A DNA stretch of 64,000 nt from Massospora cicadina (taxonomy: Eukaryota > Entomophthoromycota > Entomophthoromycetes > Entomophthorales > Entomophthoraceae): NCBI GenBank assembly GCA_022478985.1, contig JAKSZP010005613.1, positions 1 through 64,000 of the forward strand, given 5' to 3'. The notes beneath the pieces were generated by a model. The model was not told the origin of the DNA. It was given only the letters and a program-made list of their open reading frames with translations, and searched no databases. This document shows positions 31,690 through 43,438 of this stretch, piece after piece; within the stretch, counting starts at the first letter, position 1, and each line of letters starts with the position of its first letter. A program made the position numbers and the translations under genes.

Positions 31690-33000
31690 AATTAATAGAA
31701 CGAGATTTCATATAAAGACGAAATAAGAAAACTATGCATGGAGTTGGCAGCCGTTAATCAGAACGCCCTGAACTCAGAAGCTCATTGAGAATTTGTAGCC
31801 TTGGAGGTGAGAGTCGCCAAAATGGAAAAAAGGGGTCTATAATGTCATGAGTTTTTGGAATGAGTTACTTGGAAAAGTAATGTCTTTGAAGAAGAAAAAA
31901 GGGGAATTAGTTTAAGAAGTCTTATCTCTGAAAATGGAGTGTGAAGCGGATCACGTTCATTTAAGAGCATTCAGCACAGATATTGAGCAGCTGGTTAAAC
32001 ATGTCAAGGAGTTGAAGACTCACACATGCAAATGTGAGCCATATGTGGCGACTGATGCCAAAGAAAGAACTCCCCATACACTAATTGAAAAGATGACAAC
32101 CTCAAGAAACATGCCACCCATGTTTACCGCTATTTCAAAATGACGCCTGAAAGTACTCCACAAGTGAGCCAAGTAGCCAAACCAAGAGAGGTGGCTAGAG
32201 AAACCTCAGAGGAATTCAAATTGACACCAAATTTTGCTGACTTTCACTCCTGATAATGCCCCAGCATTTTTCCAATTGTTTAATATGACAATGTATGGAT
32301 ATGGTGATCATAAAAAGCATTGACGGTGATGAATTGCCTAGATACTGATTGTCATAGCCTAGTGTTGCCCCATATATAGGGGGACAGCTGGTCATACTCT
32401 GAGGCCAAAGTGGCCATTATGAAGTAATCTGGAAGCCTGACGTGCATGTCAAAGTGCAAACAAGAGTTTATGGGCATTCAAATTTATAAAGATGAATCCT
32501 TAGCAAGCTTTGCCAATTTTTTTATACCAGGAATCACAAATCCTGGTTGGAAAGAAAGTGTTGGATGATTTTGATGCCTGAATTGCACTACAAGTGGTCC
32601 TTCAGCCCTACCACAATTTACATCGGATGATGACTTCCATGTCTGCAACAGAAATTACCACCTCTCAGATGGTAAAGAATTTGAAAATCTTGGGAACTAC
32701 CTTTTATCCCCCAGTTAGAAGTTTCAAATCAAACACAGTAAAAAATTTAAATCCCACGAAGGGGAACGAGGGCGCTAAGGAGATGAATAATTGAACCATG
32801 CCATGGAATACACCCAAAGACTTTAAATGGATTAATAAGAAGGAGAAAGTCTGTTACCAGTGCGGAGGAAAGGGACATTTTACTGTACATTGCAAGAAAC
32901 CCAAGGATCAAATCAACTTGGTCCAAGCAAAAGAGTCTGCAACTGCAAAGAAGTTGGGAAAAGGCCTACGGCCTAGAAGGGAAACAGTATAGATCTGTGG
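31690..33000 (+). pseudogene. gag: E1 Gag with zinc knuckle
   Basis: Homologous to E2 Gag. The N-terminal charged region is in frame 31934-32143, the capsid-like region is broken into short frames (32300-32600), and the knuckle CYQCGGKGHFTVHC is at 32852-32893. The region is more decayed than in E2. Confidence 0.85.
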
Positions 33001-33289
33001 AGAAGCCTGTTCCTCCTGATATCATGCATGATGAAATTGATATCAGTGATCTGTTCGTGGATGAAGACATTCAGGATCAACTGTATCAAGTAGTCAATTT
33101 GCATGTAAATGTGGTAAGAAGATCTGGGGCAGAGAGTTATTGATTCAAGATAATCAAACAAGTTACCTGGACATACGGCTGGCAACTTGTGGACAAGATT
33201 AGAGCCATGTATAATCCAAATGAATCGACCAAAGTTCCATTAAATGAGGCAAACCTGCCAATCCACTTCAGCATGATCAAGGAAACATT

Positions 33290-33740
33290 CCCTGTGCTTA
33301 CTTGCGCAAATAATTCACACCCTTGATTTGGCTAATAATGACACTATACATTCAGTAAATACTATCTTACAATACTCCAAGCGTATGTATATAGTTATAC
33401 TAGTGAATTGAGTATGGGTGAGGGCAATTGTTGACAGTGGAGCGCCCATTATCATTGTCTTGACCAAGTTGGTGAAAAGGATGAAGATCTCGCCTGACTT
33501 GGAATATAAGAAAGAGTATGGGACAGCTGGTTTGAATAACACCATCTCATGTGGAGCATACAGCACTCTACCACTTTGATTTGGATCCTTGGTGATGTCT
33601 GCTCTAGTGATAGTTTTGGCCAACTAAAACTATGACTTTTTGAACGGGACAGAATTTCTATGGAATTATGGAGTTAAATGTAACTTTGAGGATAATACGT
33701 TGACCATATCAGGTCAGATGTTACCATTGGTCTATCAAAA
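33290..33740 (+). pseudogene. pol: E1 aspartic protease
   Basis: Reads RAIVDSGAPIIIV with the catalytic Asp codon at 33433, intact DSGA. A stop interrupts the segment at the equivalent of LPLQFGSLV (near 33578). Flanking frameshifts are present. Confidence 0.8.
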
Positions 33741-33839
33741 TGATGGGGAAGCTCCATTGAGTAGGAGAAATAACTTCATCAACTTGATATACAATGACAG
33801 CAATGTCCCAAAGTGATACCAACCAGTTGGGTGGAAGCA

Positions 33840-34150
33840 ATGAAAGATGCAGACGGAAATCCTAGAAAATTGGGGAATGCCACTGAGGATCAAGAATGCA
33901 AGAACCATACTACTGGGATCATAAATAATAGTCAACACAGGGTTGACATTAGAGATACCAGAGCTGCTGTATAGGGAGGCAGAAGCCCCTGGAAGAAGTC
34001 AGAGTAGAGCCTTGAGTGGCTCCTGGAATAATAATGCAGGGCCATGGAGAAATTCAAATTCTCCTGGAGAATCTAAGCGAAAAACTGATAAAGATTTAGA
34101 AGAATCAGATCATTGCGTTTGTTCACCTAATCCTAATGGCCAAACTGGGG
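33840..34150 (+). pseudogene. E1 dUTPase-like domain
   Basis: Reads LTLEIPELLYREAE in frame 33943-34344, matching the E2 domain, then shifts frame before the PGIIMQGHGEIQILLENL equivalent. It is less clear than the E2 copy but collinear with it. Confidence 0.65.
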
Positions 34151-35210
34151 AAATCCACGATTTTTGGACCCTTGATGAATTGAGATTACCAGCCAGGGTA
34201 ACTGAGAGTATCAATCGATTGGTTGATCGAGAGCAACTTGCAGATTTAACAGAAGGACAGCAAGAGGAAATGCTTGAATTTTTCAAAAAATATGGGGAAT
34301 TATTCACCCAGGGTGACCACGATCAGGATGTGCAAGAGATGTGATACACAAGGTCTATACCAGTGATAATTTACTGATCAGGATGAGACTGAATTTGACA
34401 GTTGAAGGTGGCTGAAGTGGTAGTGGAGGAAGAAATCAGCAAACTAGTGAAGCATGGGCTTCTAGTTCCGTCATCAATTCCATGGGTGAGTTTGATTCTT
34501 ATTGTGAAGAAGAAGGATGGCTCCAATCAGGTGGTGATCAATTATTGAAAGCTCAACAAGATTAAAAGGAGGATTCATACACCTACCAATAATTGATGAT
34601 GCACTAGATCAATTGGGAGAAGTGAAGTATTTTTCTGCAATGGATCCAATATCAGGATATTGGCAAATCGATTTTCCAAGAGAAGACCAAGAAAAATGTG
34701 CTATTATCACTGCGCAGGATCTATACCAACTGATGTGGATGCCCTAGGGTCTATGCAATGCGCTGGCAATGTTCCAAAGGGCCATGGACGCTATACTAAA
34801 TGACTTGAAGATGTCATGAATTCTGGTGTACTTGGATGATTCAATGTGTTTAGTAGGACGTTTACTGACCATTTGCACCACTTGGAGGAAGTGTTCAAAA
34901 GACTGTATGCGGACAACCTGAAGATTAGGCCAAGGAAGTGTCACTTCTTCAAGAAAGAGTTGTATACTTGGGATTCATGATCAACTCTAGTGTACTGCAG
35001 CCATAAGCCCAGAAGATTGAAGCCATAGAACAAATGCTGTGCCAAAGAGTGTTTAAGATATCCAAGTGTTCCTTGGAATGGTCGGATACTATAGAAGATT
35101 TATTCAGGACTTTGCTAGTTTTGATGAGCCCTTATTCCATCTGTTTAAGAATCCAAAGAAAGGATTCATTTGGAATGAAGAAGCACAGATATCCTTCAAT
35201 GAGTTAAATT
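34150..35210 (+). pseudogene. pol: E1 reverse transcriptase
   Basis: After a DELRLPARVTESINRL linker (34170-34230) the RT starts with the VVVEEEISKLVKHGLL segment and LILIVKKKDGSN. The palm is almost identical to E2 over 34590-34760, including a TAG in MPxGLCN. YLDD (34829-34840) is followed at once by a one-base deletion. The thumb reads FLGMVGYYRRFIQDF after further shifts. Confidence 0.9.
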
Positions 35211-35407
35211 AGTACTTGATAGATTCTCCAATTTTGAACTATCCAAATTTCGATCAAGAATTCATTATACAAAATGATGCTTTGTTGATGGCGATCAGCG
35301 CCATATTGAGCCAAGTATATGAACTTGGGGATGAACATGAAGTGGCGTATGTAAGCCGTACACTTTCAGCCGCTGAGAGAAACTACATTGTAACTGAGCA
35401 TGAATGC
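35211..35407 (+). pseudogene. pol: E1 RNase H, first part, interrupted by B2
   Basis: Frame 35216-35413 reads EFIIQNDALLMAISAILSQV and VAYVSRTLSAAERNY. It stops at 35407 in the codon region for ECLVVIYACK, where B2 is inserted. It resumes at 41543. Confidence 0.88.
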
Positions 35408-35874
35408 TGTTAATTCTCAGCGTTTGGTCTTAATTTTGCTGAGTTGGTTTTGCACATAGTATGAGCCACTGAGCAACCAAATCAGATGACATGAAGATCA
35501 CCAACTATATAATAAACTTACTAAAATATTTATGGAGCTATCGACCCTTATTTCCATCTTTATTATAATATAATCGCAGACTTTATCTTCGCTCTTCCTT
35601 CTCATAAAAACCTCTAAACCCATTTATCTTCCACCAGACTCTTTATACCTTAGTTCCCCCAGATGGATGCGTCCTCATCTTGGTAATCTTCTATTCTTCT
35701 TCCCTTTTCTGAATTACTCTCATTTGAATCAATTCTTGGCATAAATCTTTCAATTCGCCAAATGCTTCATTTTGAAGCGCTTAAATTACCAGTACCAGTT
35801 CAATTCCAGCGGATTCCATTCATTCCGCCATATTGACTTATGGCTTATCAACCAGTCATATTGGAATCGTAACA
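35408..35874 (-). repeat. LTR-B, B2 left copy (3' LTR)
   Basis: TGTTAATT to CGTAACA, 467 bp, homologous to B1 LTRs. Confidence 0.92.
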
Positions 35875-35879
35875 TTACC

Positions 35880-37000
35880 CCCTCCTTGACTGAATGATAA
35901 GTTCTTACTGTTTGTATGCTCAAAGGAACTTCACGTGGACTCAGTTGATAACCCAACCCCAGCGGGTTCCTTAATTGTGTAGACATCCATGCCAGTCTTC
36001 TCAATAATCTTAGATGGGATGACCCAAATGTTGGAGAGCTTATTTTTTCATCTGAATCCATGCTGATTGTGGAATAAAATGTAATTCCCTACAGCGAACA
36101 ACAGAAGACTGCTCCAGCACTTCTGGTCAGCTGCGTGGTCGCGGATTTTCTTTGCTTGACTGGTGGAGTAGGCTTCCATTTGCAACTTGATCAAATTATC
36201 CGTGAGTTGATTTAGATATTGCTTAGGATTCACCCCACCAGTTTCCTCTACACACGAATATAGCAATGCAGGCAGAGCCAGATGTCGACCATACAGCAGT
36301 TGAAATGGGCTCTTACCAGTGGTTGAATAATAGCTGATATTATATGCAAATACTGCTGTGGATAGGAGGGCGCTCCATTCCAAGGGTCAATCATTTACCA
36401 ATTTAAGGAGGATATTCACCAGGTTCCAAGAACCCGCTCCACCATTCCATTAGATTCTGGATGATATGGGGTGGTCAAAACCCCACAGACTGCCATCAGC
36501 TCATTCAACTTTGGCAGAATGTGAAGGTAAAATTGGTTCCATAATCCATTAAAATGAATTGCGGGCAGCCATGTCGCTGTATAACACACTCCATGATGAA
36601 TTTGGCAGTAGTAACCGCACCCAAATTGTTGATGGCCCTGGCCTCCACCCATTGAGTCAGATGATCTATGGCAATGATAATATATTTGGACCGATTGGTA
36701 CTAGTTGGTAGAGGTCTTACTACATCAATAGAAATGGTATGCCAAGCGAACTGGGGTTTGACCAGCTGATATGTGATTCTCTTATGGAATGGTTTTTCCA
36801 CTTGACACTGATGACAACAACTAATTATTTTCAATATGTCGTAATGCATGCTCTCCCAGTAGTATCAGGATTGCAACATCTCCAGTGTTTTCCGCAACCC
36901 TACATGGCCTACAGCCTGATGAGCATCCATAATTATTGCATGTCAGGCCAAAGGCTTAGGGAAACTCAACGTCTGGTCACCGATCCACTTATATAGTTCT
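35880..37000 (-). pseudogene. pol: B2 integrase
   Basis: Frame 36849-36505 reads [41 protein letters not shown] and LMDYGTNF, so the first two catalytic Asp are kept. Frame 36652-36416 gives SNGMVERVLGTW with the Glu, and frame 36383-36048 the helix KSPFQLLYGRHLALP. Frame 36061-35786 is the SH3-like end. Frameshifts separate the pieces. Confidence 0.9.
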
Positions 37001-37620
37001 CCTTCACATAGAAAGGTATCCGCCCTAAGTCCATCTAGTACCTTGATCACATTCAGCATCTCATCCTGGTATTTATTTACCACCATCTTCTCATACATTA
37101 TGTCAGCTAGATCTGCTGTGATTGTGACTGTCAGCAGCCTAGAGAGACAATCTGCATTTTGGTGTTTAGCTCCAGGGTGGTTTACAATTTCAAAATCATA
37201 TGCTTGGAGCTTTAATGCCCAACGTGCGAGTCGCCCTTCTGGATCACACAGATTCTGCAACCAATGCAAGGAGGCATGGTCTGTTACAACTCAGAATCGT
37301 ACCCCATGCAGGTATACATGAAACTGTTTATAAGCATAAATTACCGCTAAACATTCTCACTCAGTAATGGTATAGTTTCGTTTGTGACAGCTCAAACTTT
37401 GACTACAGAAGGCAACAGGATGTTCTACGCCATCGTCATCCTACTGAGATAATACTGCCCTTATAGTGGAGAGAGAGGCATCTGTTTGCACTATAGATTG
37501 TTTGTAAAATTGGGATATTGCAATATGGATGCGCTTGCTAACACTGTGCGCAATACATTGAAAGCATTCTGGCATCGTTCTGTCTAATTAAAGGAAGCAT
37601 TTTTCTTCAGCAATTTAAAA
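37000..37620 (-). pseudogene. pol: B2 RNase H and connection
   Basis: Frame 37269-36943 starts in RNase H ([20 protein letters not shown], then [18 protein letters not shown]) and runs through the linker to the zinc domain. The catalytic-site half lies upstream in broken frames to about 37600. Confidence 0.85.
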
Positions 37621-38480
37621 AGTGGGACCCTAATTCAACTGAAATTGGGAATGAATTGGCGGTAATACCCAACCATACCAGAAACACCTGAATGTCCCGC
37701 TTGCTACCTGGGCAGGCCATCTTGCTTATCGCTTCCACTTTATCTAGCTGCAGTTTAAGCCCATTTGAATCCACGATGAACCCTAGGCATTCCAATTGCT
37801 CTTTAAAGAAATGGCACTTTCGAGGCTTGATTTTGATATTAGTGGCAGTGAGGCATCAGAACACTTGTTCCAAATGGCCAAGGTATTCAGTAAATGTCCG
37901 TAAGAACACATTGATATCATCAAGATAGACTAAAACGCAGGACAACTTTAAATCACCTAGAATCATATCCATGGCACGCTGAAACGTAGCCAGGGCGTTG
38001 CACAACCCTTGTGGCATGTGAGTAGGTTGGAATAATCCTTTTGATGTGATGATGGCACATTTTTCTCATTCCACTGAGGGCAATTCAATCTGCCAGTACC
38101 CCGAGATCGGATCCATGGCTGAGAAATAGTTTGCTCCTCCTAATTGATCTAACACATCATCAATTCATGGAAGAGGGTAGGAATCCTTCTTTGTTATGTT
38201 ATTGAGTTTGTGATAGTAAATAACCACCTGATTTGAGCCATCTTTTTTCTTTACTATGAGCACCGGTGATGCCCACGGACTATTTGATGGCTCTAACATC
38301 CCTTGCAGTATTAGTTTATCCACCTCATCAGAAACAACTTCCTCCGCTGCTTTAGAACGTTTAATAGGTTGTGATCAAATAGGAGGGTGATCCCCAGTAT
38401 CTATCCAATGTACCACCCCTTGAGCGCACCCCAGATCATGATCATCAGATGTGAAAATATCCTGATACTTTTAAATAATG
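37620..38480 (-). pseudogene. pol: B2 reverse transcriptase
   Basis: Palm with intact YLDD (37916-37927) inside VLVYLDDINVF. The thumb reads MECLGFIVDSNGLKLQLDK (frame 37795-37607). Fingers with the ILIVKKKDG block lie near 38250. Several frameshifts are present. Confidence 0.9.
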
Positions 38481-38499
38481 CCATAGCCTGTTCTTGTTG

Positions 38500-38890
38500 T
38501 TACATTGATAATCCAGTCAGTGCTTCCCACAGAACCGAGGTCAATACGCCGAGTGGAGAGCTTTTTGGCAATCCAAGATCCTCCCACGAGCCAAAATCAT
38601 GGATACAGCGGACCTCTTCTATAGGGAAAAAGTGTAAGTATGCCACCACTTGGTGCCACTGGATTGTTATGGTCTCTTTTTGTAAATTTGCGAGCAGAAC
38701 TTTCACTTCTCCATTCCCAGGTAGCAGAAACCCTGGAGCCACATGTGGCTCAAGCTGAGAGTGTTGGTAAGGCGCCATTATTTCACCAAAAAGCCTTTTT
38801 GGGACATCAATTTCGAGCTAGTTCCTACTATGCATTGGTGTCCAGATGGTATACTACAATCACTAGCCGTTTGAAGCGGAATCCCCTTGT
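38500..38890 (-). pseudogene. B2 dUTPase-like domain
   Basis: Frame 38778-38500 reads PHVAPGFLLPGNGEVKVLL, ANL, IQWHQVVAYLHFFP, collinear with B1. The upstream strand with VPKRLFGEIMAP lies near 38810-38770 in a neighbouring frame. Confidence 0.7.
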
Positions 38891-38933
38891 ATTCATAGAT
38901 ATGGTTGGGAAGGATCCTAGTCCATCACTTCAG

Positions 38934-39380
38934 TCATTGATAGCGCATGGGGATTACTCTGTCGCTGTAGGCTAGGTTGATTTGACTAGAACGGAATGAG
39001 TCTGTTGGGGTTCCACAAAAGGTAAGATAAACAGGAATATGTTGTCCTAAAATATTAAGTGTTTCCTCCGCCATGCCTATCACAACACCAAATTTCCTCA
39101 TAAATGCTGCACCAATTAGCATGTCATAGTTGTTGTTTGGCAGAACCACCACTGGGGCGGAAGCCTGGATGGACCCAAATTGTAAGGGCAACACACTAAA
39201 TGCACCTTCAGATACAGTGATATGTGTCCCCACGGTTTCATATACTACTCGATGATCCACATCCAGTTTGAGCAGGAGCTTAGCCACCAACCGTTTAGAG
39301 AATATGTTCACAGCAGCTCCAGTATCAATGATAGCCCAGATATTTGTATTATGGACGAAAATGTCACAATAAGTACATTA
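38934..39380 (-). pseudogene. pol: B2 aspartic protease
   Basis: Reads AIIDTGAAVNIFSKRLV with the Asp codon at 39324-39326. Frame 39311-38934 continues through ISVSEGAFSVLPLQFGS-like and LPNNNYDMLIGAAFMRKFG segments without a stop for 125 residues, the best-kept protease in the window. Confidence 0.88.
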
Positions 39381-40980
39381 CAAGTAAGAGGAACCATCAA
39401 TGTTTATTGCGTGTACATCCAAGAGCTTACTGTTACTTAAGAAAGAGGAGATGCTCTTGCTGACCTGTGGGTACTCATTAATGATTTTTCCCACCAGAAT
39501 GGCATTGTGGACTCCTACCAAAGAAGTAGCAGCCATTGACGGATCCTTGATACTTGTGCCAGTCTGTTCCATGATCTTCCATGTATATGGCTTCAGCGCT
39601 TCCTGGCGAAACACAGAGTTTGAGGGTGATTTATACAATGGGACCCAGAAGCAGATATTACCGATGGAAGCTGTTGGTATAGTAATTCATCTGATTGAGT
39701 TTTGGATTGTTCCCAATTAGGAGTGAGGGAATTGTTAGGGACAAGTGGATTAAACATAGCGGAGGAGGAGCGTCCCATCTCTACTCCACTCAAGCTTTTC
39801 CCTGCAGGGTCTCCTCAGTTGGTAACACAGCCAATTGTGTTTGATTATGGCAGTTTGTCACATAATGCTCCCTCCAGTTGCATTGGAAGCAAGTATTCAT
39901 GAAGGGTTTGCATATATAACCTGCAGCTGAAAAACCAGTGCAATGATTAATGGTATGTTTCCAAGGTCGGGAACAAGCTGGCAGATCATATCTAGGTTGG
40001 AAAGAATTCGCAGAATGGTATGGCAAACAAATATGTTCCATCGGATGATAGCATAGCTGCTGTAGTTCATACTATGAAGTCTTTGGTGTGGAGGTAACAG
40101 AAGGTTGGTGAGCTATATTAGGGGCGCTGTTCGTGGCTGAAAGTCGGTGTAAAGTATTTACAATCTGAATAAGTCCTGCTCCTTTGTTCAACATGTGAGA
40201 CATAGCGTTAGATAGTTTCCAATATGGTTTGATGGCCGCCGTCATTGCAATACCCACATCCTCAGTGGATAAAAGGTTGGCTCCAATTAAAACATGTGCT
40301 TCCGCTGAGAAACGTTCATCAAAATCTGACAGGGTCTCATCTTGGTGAAATTGTATAGTCAGAAAATTGGCTTTTTGTTGAGTCATTTTGGTTGCACCCC
40401 CAAACAAACAAAGAGCAATCTCCTTAATTTCTTCATAGGATGTCAAACTATTTGGGAGGTAGCAAATAACTTGATCAGCGCTGTCTACATCAAGAGCAGA
40501 CAGCAACAGTTTTGCTTTCCAATCAAACCCCTTCTGTGGTAAATTCAAATCGCTCAAAATAGCCATATAGGTTTCCATCACGATTAAAAGGAGGTAAGTT
40601 CTCAATTCGCACGGCTTCACCTTGCTTCACACTTCTGCAGCAGGGACCAGGCGCATTGGTTGCCAGCCAGTTAAGCTCGAATCTGACGTGATGAACTCAA
40701 AGGAATTAGAGTCGCGCAGGGTATACATGTCATCACTAGAAGAATATTCATTAGTGGAGTCCTAACGTTCATTCTCCAAATTGCCACTGACTGCACCGTT
40801 CCCCCCAGCTCTGGTATGCTTCACAAACTGTTTGTTGATCAACTGAATTTTTTGTTGCAGCGTTTCAATTTGTTGTTGCAATTTTTGGCGGACTCCCCTT
40901 TCTTCATTCAGGTGCTGTTCCACAGCTTGTATTCGTGAAAGAACTTCTTTAATTATATTCTGTGATTGGGTTTGCTGTCA
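39380..40980 (-). pseudogene. gag: B2 Gag with zinc knuckle
   Basis: Frame 40620-40072 (182 residues) covers most of the capsid-like region (KAKLLLSALDVDSADQVICY, then FHQDETLSDFDERFS). The knuckle CFQCNWREHYVTNC (39850-39891) fits CX2CX4HX4C. The N-terminal heptad region is near 40980-40800. Linker frames 39793-39593 and 39638-39378 lead to protease. Confidence 0.88.
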
Positions 40981-41050
40981 GAATGGAGGAGGACTCATCA
41001 TTGTAGAGTAATTGGATTTTTGGTTTCTTCCAACTATGGTTGCTTAATGG

Positions 41051-41070
41051 CCCCCTGTAGTGCTCACCAC
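41051..41070 (-). other. Primer-binding site of B2, variant
   Basis: The minus strand reads GTGGTGAGCACTACAGGGGG. Relative to the consensus, the inner GTGCTCAC is replaced by its exact reverse complement GTGAGCAC. Confidence 0.8.
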
Positions 41071-41537
41071 TGTTAATTCTTGGCGTTTGGTATTGATTCC
41101 GCCAAGTTGGTTTTGCACAGGGTATGAGACACTGAACAACCAAATTGGACGATATGAAGATTGCTGACTATAAAATAAACTTAATAAAATATTCATGGAG
41201 CTATCGCCCCTTATATCCACCTTTATTATAATATAATCGCAGAATTTATCTGCGCTCTTCCTAATCATAAAAACCTCTAAACCATTTTATCTTCCATCAG
41301 ACTCTTTATGCCTTGGTTCCCCCAGGTGGATGTGTCCTCAGCTTGGTAATCTTCTAAACTGCTTCCCTTTTCGAATTACTCTCATCTTGTATCAAATCTT
41401 GGCATTAATCCTCTCAATTCGCCAAATGCCTCATTTCAAAGCGCTTAAATCACCAAACCAGTTTGATTCCAGCGGATTCCATTCATTCTGCCATATTGAC
41501 TTAGGGCGTATCAACCAGTCATATTGGGATCATGAAA
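41071..41537 (-). repeat. LTR-B, B2 right copy (5' LTR)
   Basis: TGTTAATT to ATCATGAAA, 467 bp. The terminal CA has become AA, and the boundary is set by the target duplication. Confidence 0.88.
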
Positions 41538-41542
41538 AATGC

Positions 41543-41760
41543 CTTGTGGTCATTTATGCCTGTAAAAGGTTTCAGGTGTACATCCACAGATTGCACTTCA
41601 AAGAGTTAATGGACCGCTCCTCATTGCAATGGCTTCACAATTTACATGAACCAGAAGGACAACTGGCCTGATGGGCACTGAAGTAACAGGCTTACAATTA
41701 TAAGATTGTTCACTGAGTGGGGGCTTCTCATCAGAATGCAGATGGCTTATAGCAGTTAAA
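41543..41760 (+). pseudogene. pol: E1 RNase H, second part
   Basis: Resumes with CLVVIYACKRFQVYIH and HNLHEPEGQL, joining the frame broken at 35407. The VHxVGASHQ motif carries TGA, as in E2. Confidence 0.88.
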
Positions 41761-41761
41761 A

Positions 41762-42970
41762 ATGGCCCAGATGGTATACCAGCAGGCACATGTGTTATTC
41801 CAGAGAATGGTTGACGGAGAAATCAGAAACAAGTCCCAAGAAATCCAAGGTGCGCTTCAAAAAGTGATGGAAAACACCGAGACCATAGATGTACAAGTGT
41901 TTAAGACAATTAACAGGAAGCAATTACTATTCTCAAAGCCGTTGGAAAGAGCAACTATCATTCAAGCTGTTCATAAGGTTTTTGGGCATGGAGGCCTGAG
42001 AAAAATGATTGACCATATTTTCCAGTACTACTGGGAGTCAATCGGCTATGACGTCGCCAACTATCTAGCTTGCTGTGTGGAGTGCCAGTTGCACAAGCTG
42101 CATAAGAATTGGACTGGATACAAACTGGTCTGGCCTGGATTTGCTTGGAATACGGTGTCCATTGATGTGATGGTACCGCTGACAATGAGCACAGGTGGAG
42201 TCAAGTACATAATAGTTGCAATTGTTCATCTGACGAGATGGGTTGAGATGAAGACCCTGGCAAAAGTAGTTGCTACCAGTACTGCGAAGCTCATTCTAGA
42301 TCAATTAGTATACCAGTATGGAGCCCGCAGGTTTGCTGAGTGACTTTAGGACAAATTTAACATCTCATGCGATCCTGCGATTAAATGAAATAATGGGGAT
42401 TCAAGGGGTTTTGTCTGTAGCCTACCAGCTGGAGATGAACATACTAGTGGAACGAGTTAGTGAGTTGCTGGCCATGATGCTGAAGAAGCTGGTCACAGGA
42501 AGAATTTCTGTGTGGGGAACGTACCTGAGTTTGGTGATGTTTGACTACAATATCAGTCATAATACAGCGATGAGGAAAATGCTGTTTGAGTTGCTATATG
42601 GGAGGAAGGCCGCGTTGCTGCCAATTTTATCTTTGGTAAAGAACCAACATTGGGGATGAGTGCCAAGCAGTACCTGAACTGATTGACAGATATCCTGATT
42701 GAAATGCAATCGCAAGCATTTGATACTACATCGAAGAAAAGGATATGAGCAAAAATGGTGGACAATAAGAACTGAACGTCCTTATCAGAATACCAAATAG
42801 GAAAACGAGTTTCCTATTGCAATACACATGGTTTCAGGAGAAGAAACAAATTGGGTGCATTGTGGTCAGGTCCATTCGAGATTATCATCAAGATGGTGAT
42901 AGACGCCTACTCCATCAAGAACCCCTTAGATGGAAGAATAGTAAATTGAGTCCATGCTAAGTATTTAAAG
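41762..42970 (+). pseudogene. pol: E1 integrase
   Basis: Frame 41762-42343 (193 residues) covers the zinc domain (VFGHGG...YLACCVECQLHK) and core start (SIDVMVPL, STGGVKYIIVAIVHLTRW). Frame 42318-42659 has the second Asp in LLSDFRTNLT and the Glu in LVERVSELL. The SH3-like end lies near 42860. It is the longest open stretch of the window but is broken at 42340 and 42655. Confidence 0.9.
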
Positions 42971-43438
42971 TGATGGATTGAGGAAAAAATAATAAAAAAG
43001 ATTTCTTGAAGGACCGCTGAATTATTAAGTTGGTTATGTCCTATCGATTTGGTTAATTCCAAAAAAGGACTGCTGAACCAAACTAGATGGTTAAGTCTTA
43101 AATAAAGTAAGACATCTGAACTATAGACAACTGGTAGGTCTAAGTATACTTAGGATCCAGTTTGTGGGGAATAAAATAAAAAGATTAATTGCTGAACCAG
43201 AAAAGTTCAAGTCCCATGGAAAAAAGAAGATAAAAATAAAAGATTGAAAAATATTGAGAAAAGATTATTGAAAAATGCATAGAAAAATTGATATATTTAT
43301 AATTTTTATTTTTTATTAATTATCCTCAATTTAGGGATGATTCTGCCTATGTCGCCTCTTGGGGAGTGAAGATGGATCACAATAGGAGTGAATAACACTT
43401 AATATCTGTGTGAGATCGGATGCTAGTGTGGGCTAGAC
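42971..43438 (+). repeat. Linker with degenerate direct repeats, family A (E1 copy)
   Basis: Collinear with 20871-21285. Repeated units begin GGACCGCTGAATT, GGACTGCTGAACC, AGACATCTGAACT and ATTGCTGAACC (near 43011, 43067, 43110 and 43188). The block ATTCTGCCTATGTCGCCTCT is conserved at about 43338. Confidence 0.6.

Larger units (their letters stand above)
35408..41537 (-). mobile_element. Ty3/gypsy family-B element B2
   Basis: It is inserted in reverse in E1 RNase H with a perfect duplication AATGC (35403-35407 and 41538-41542). Both LTRs are 467 bp (35408-35874 and 41071-41537). Gene order matches B1. The inner edge of the left LTR has TTACCCCCTCCTTGAC, the complement of the polypurine tract. 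Stops and frameshifts are present, but the RT, protease and integrase active-site residues are readable. Confidence 0.92.

Noticed and set aside
24003..41537. B1 and B2 as one element interrupted by family A
   Set aside because: Each has its own pair of LTRs and its own perfect target duplication (TAGGG and AATGC), so they are separate insertions.
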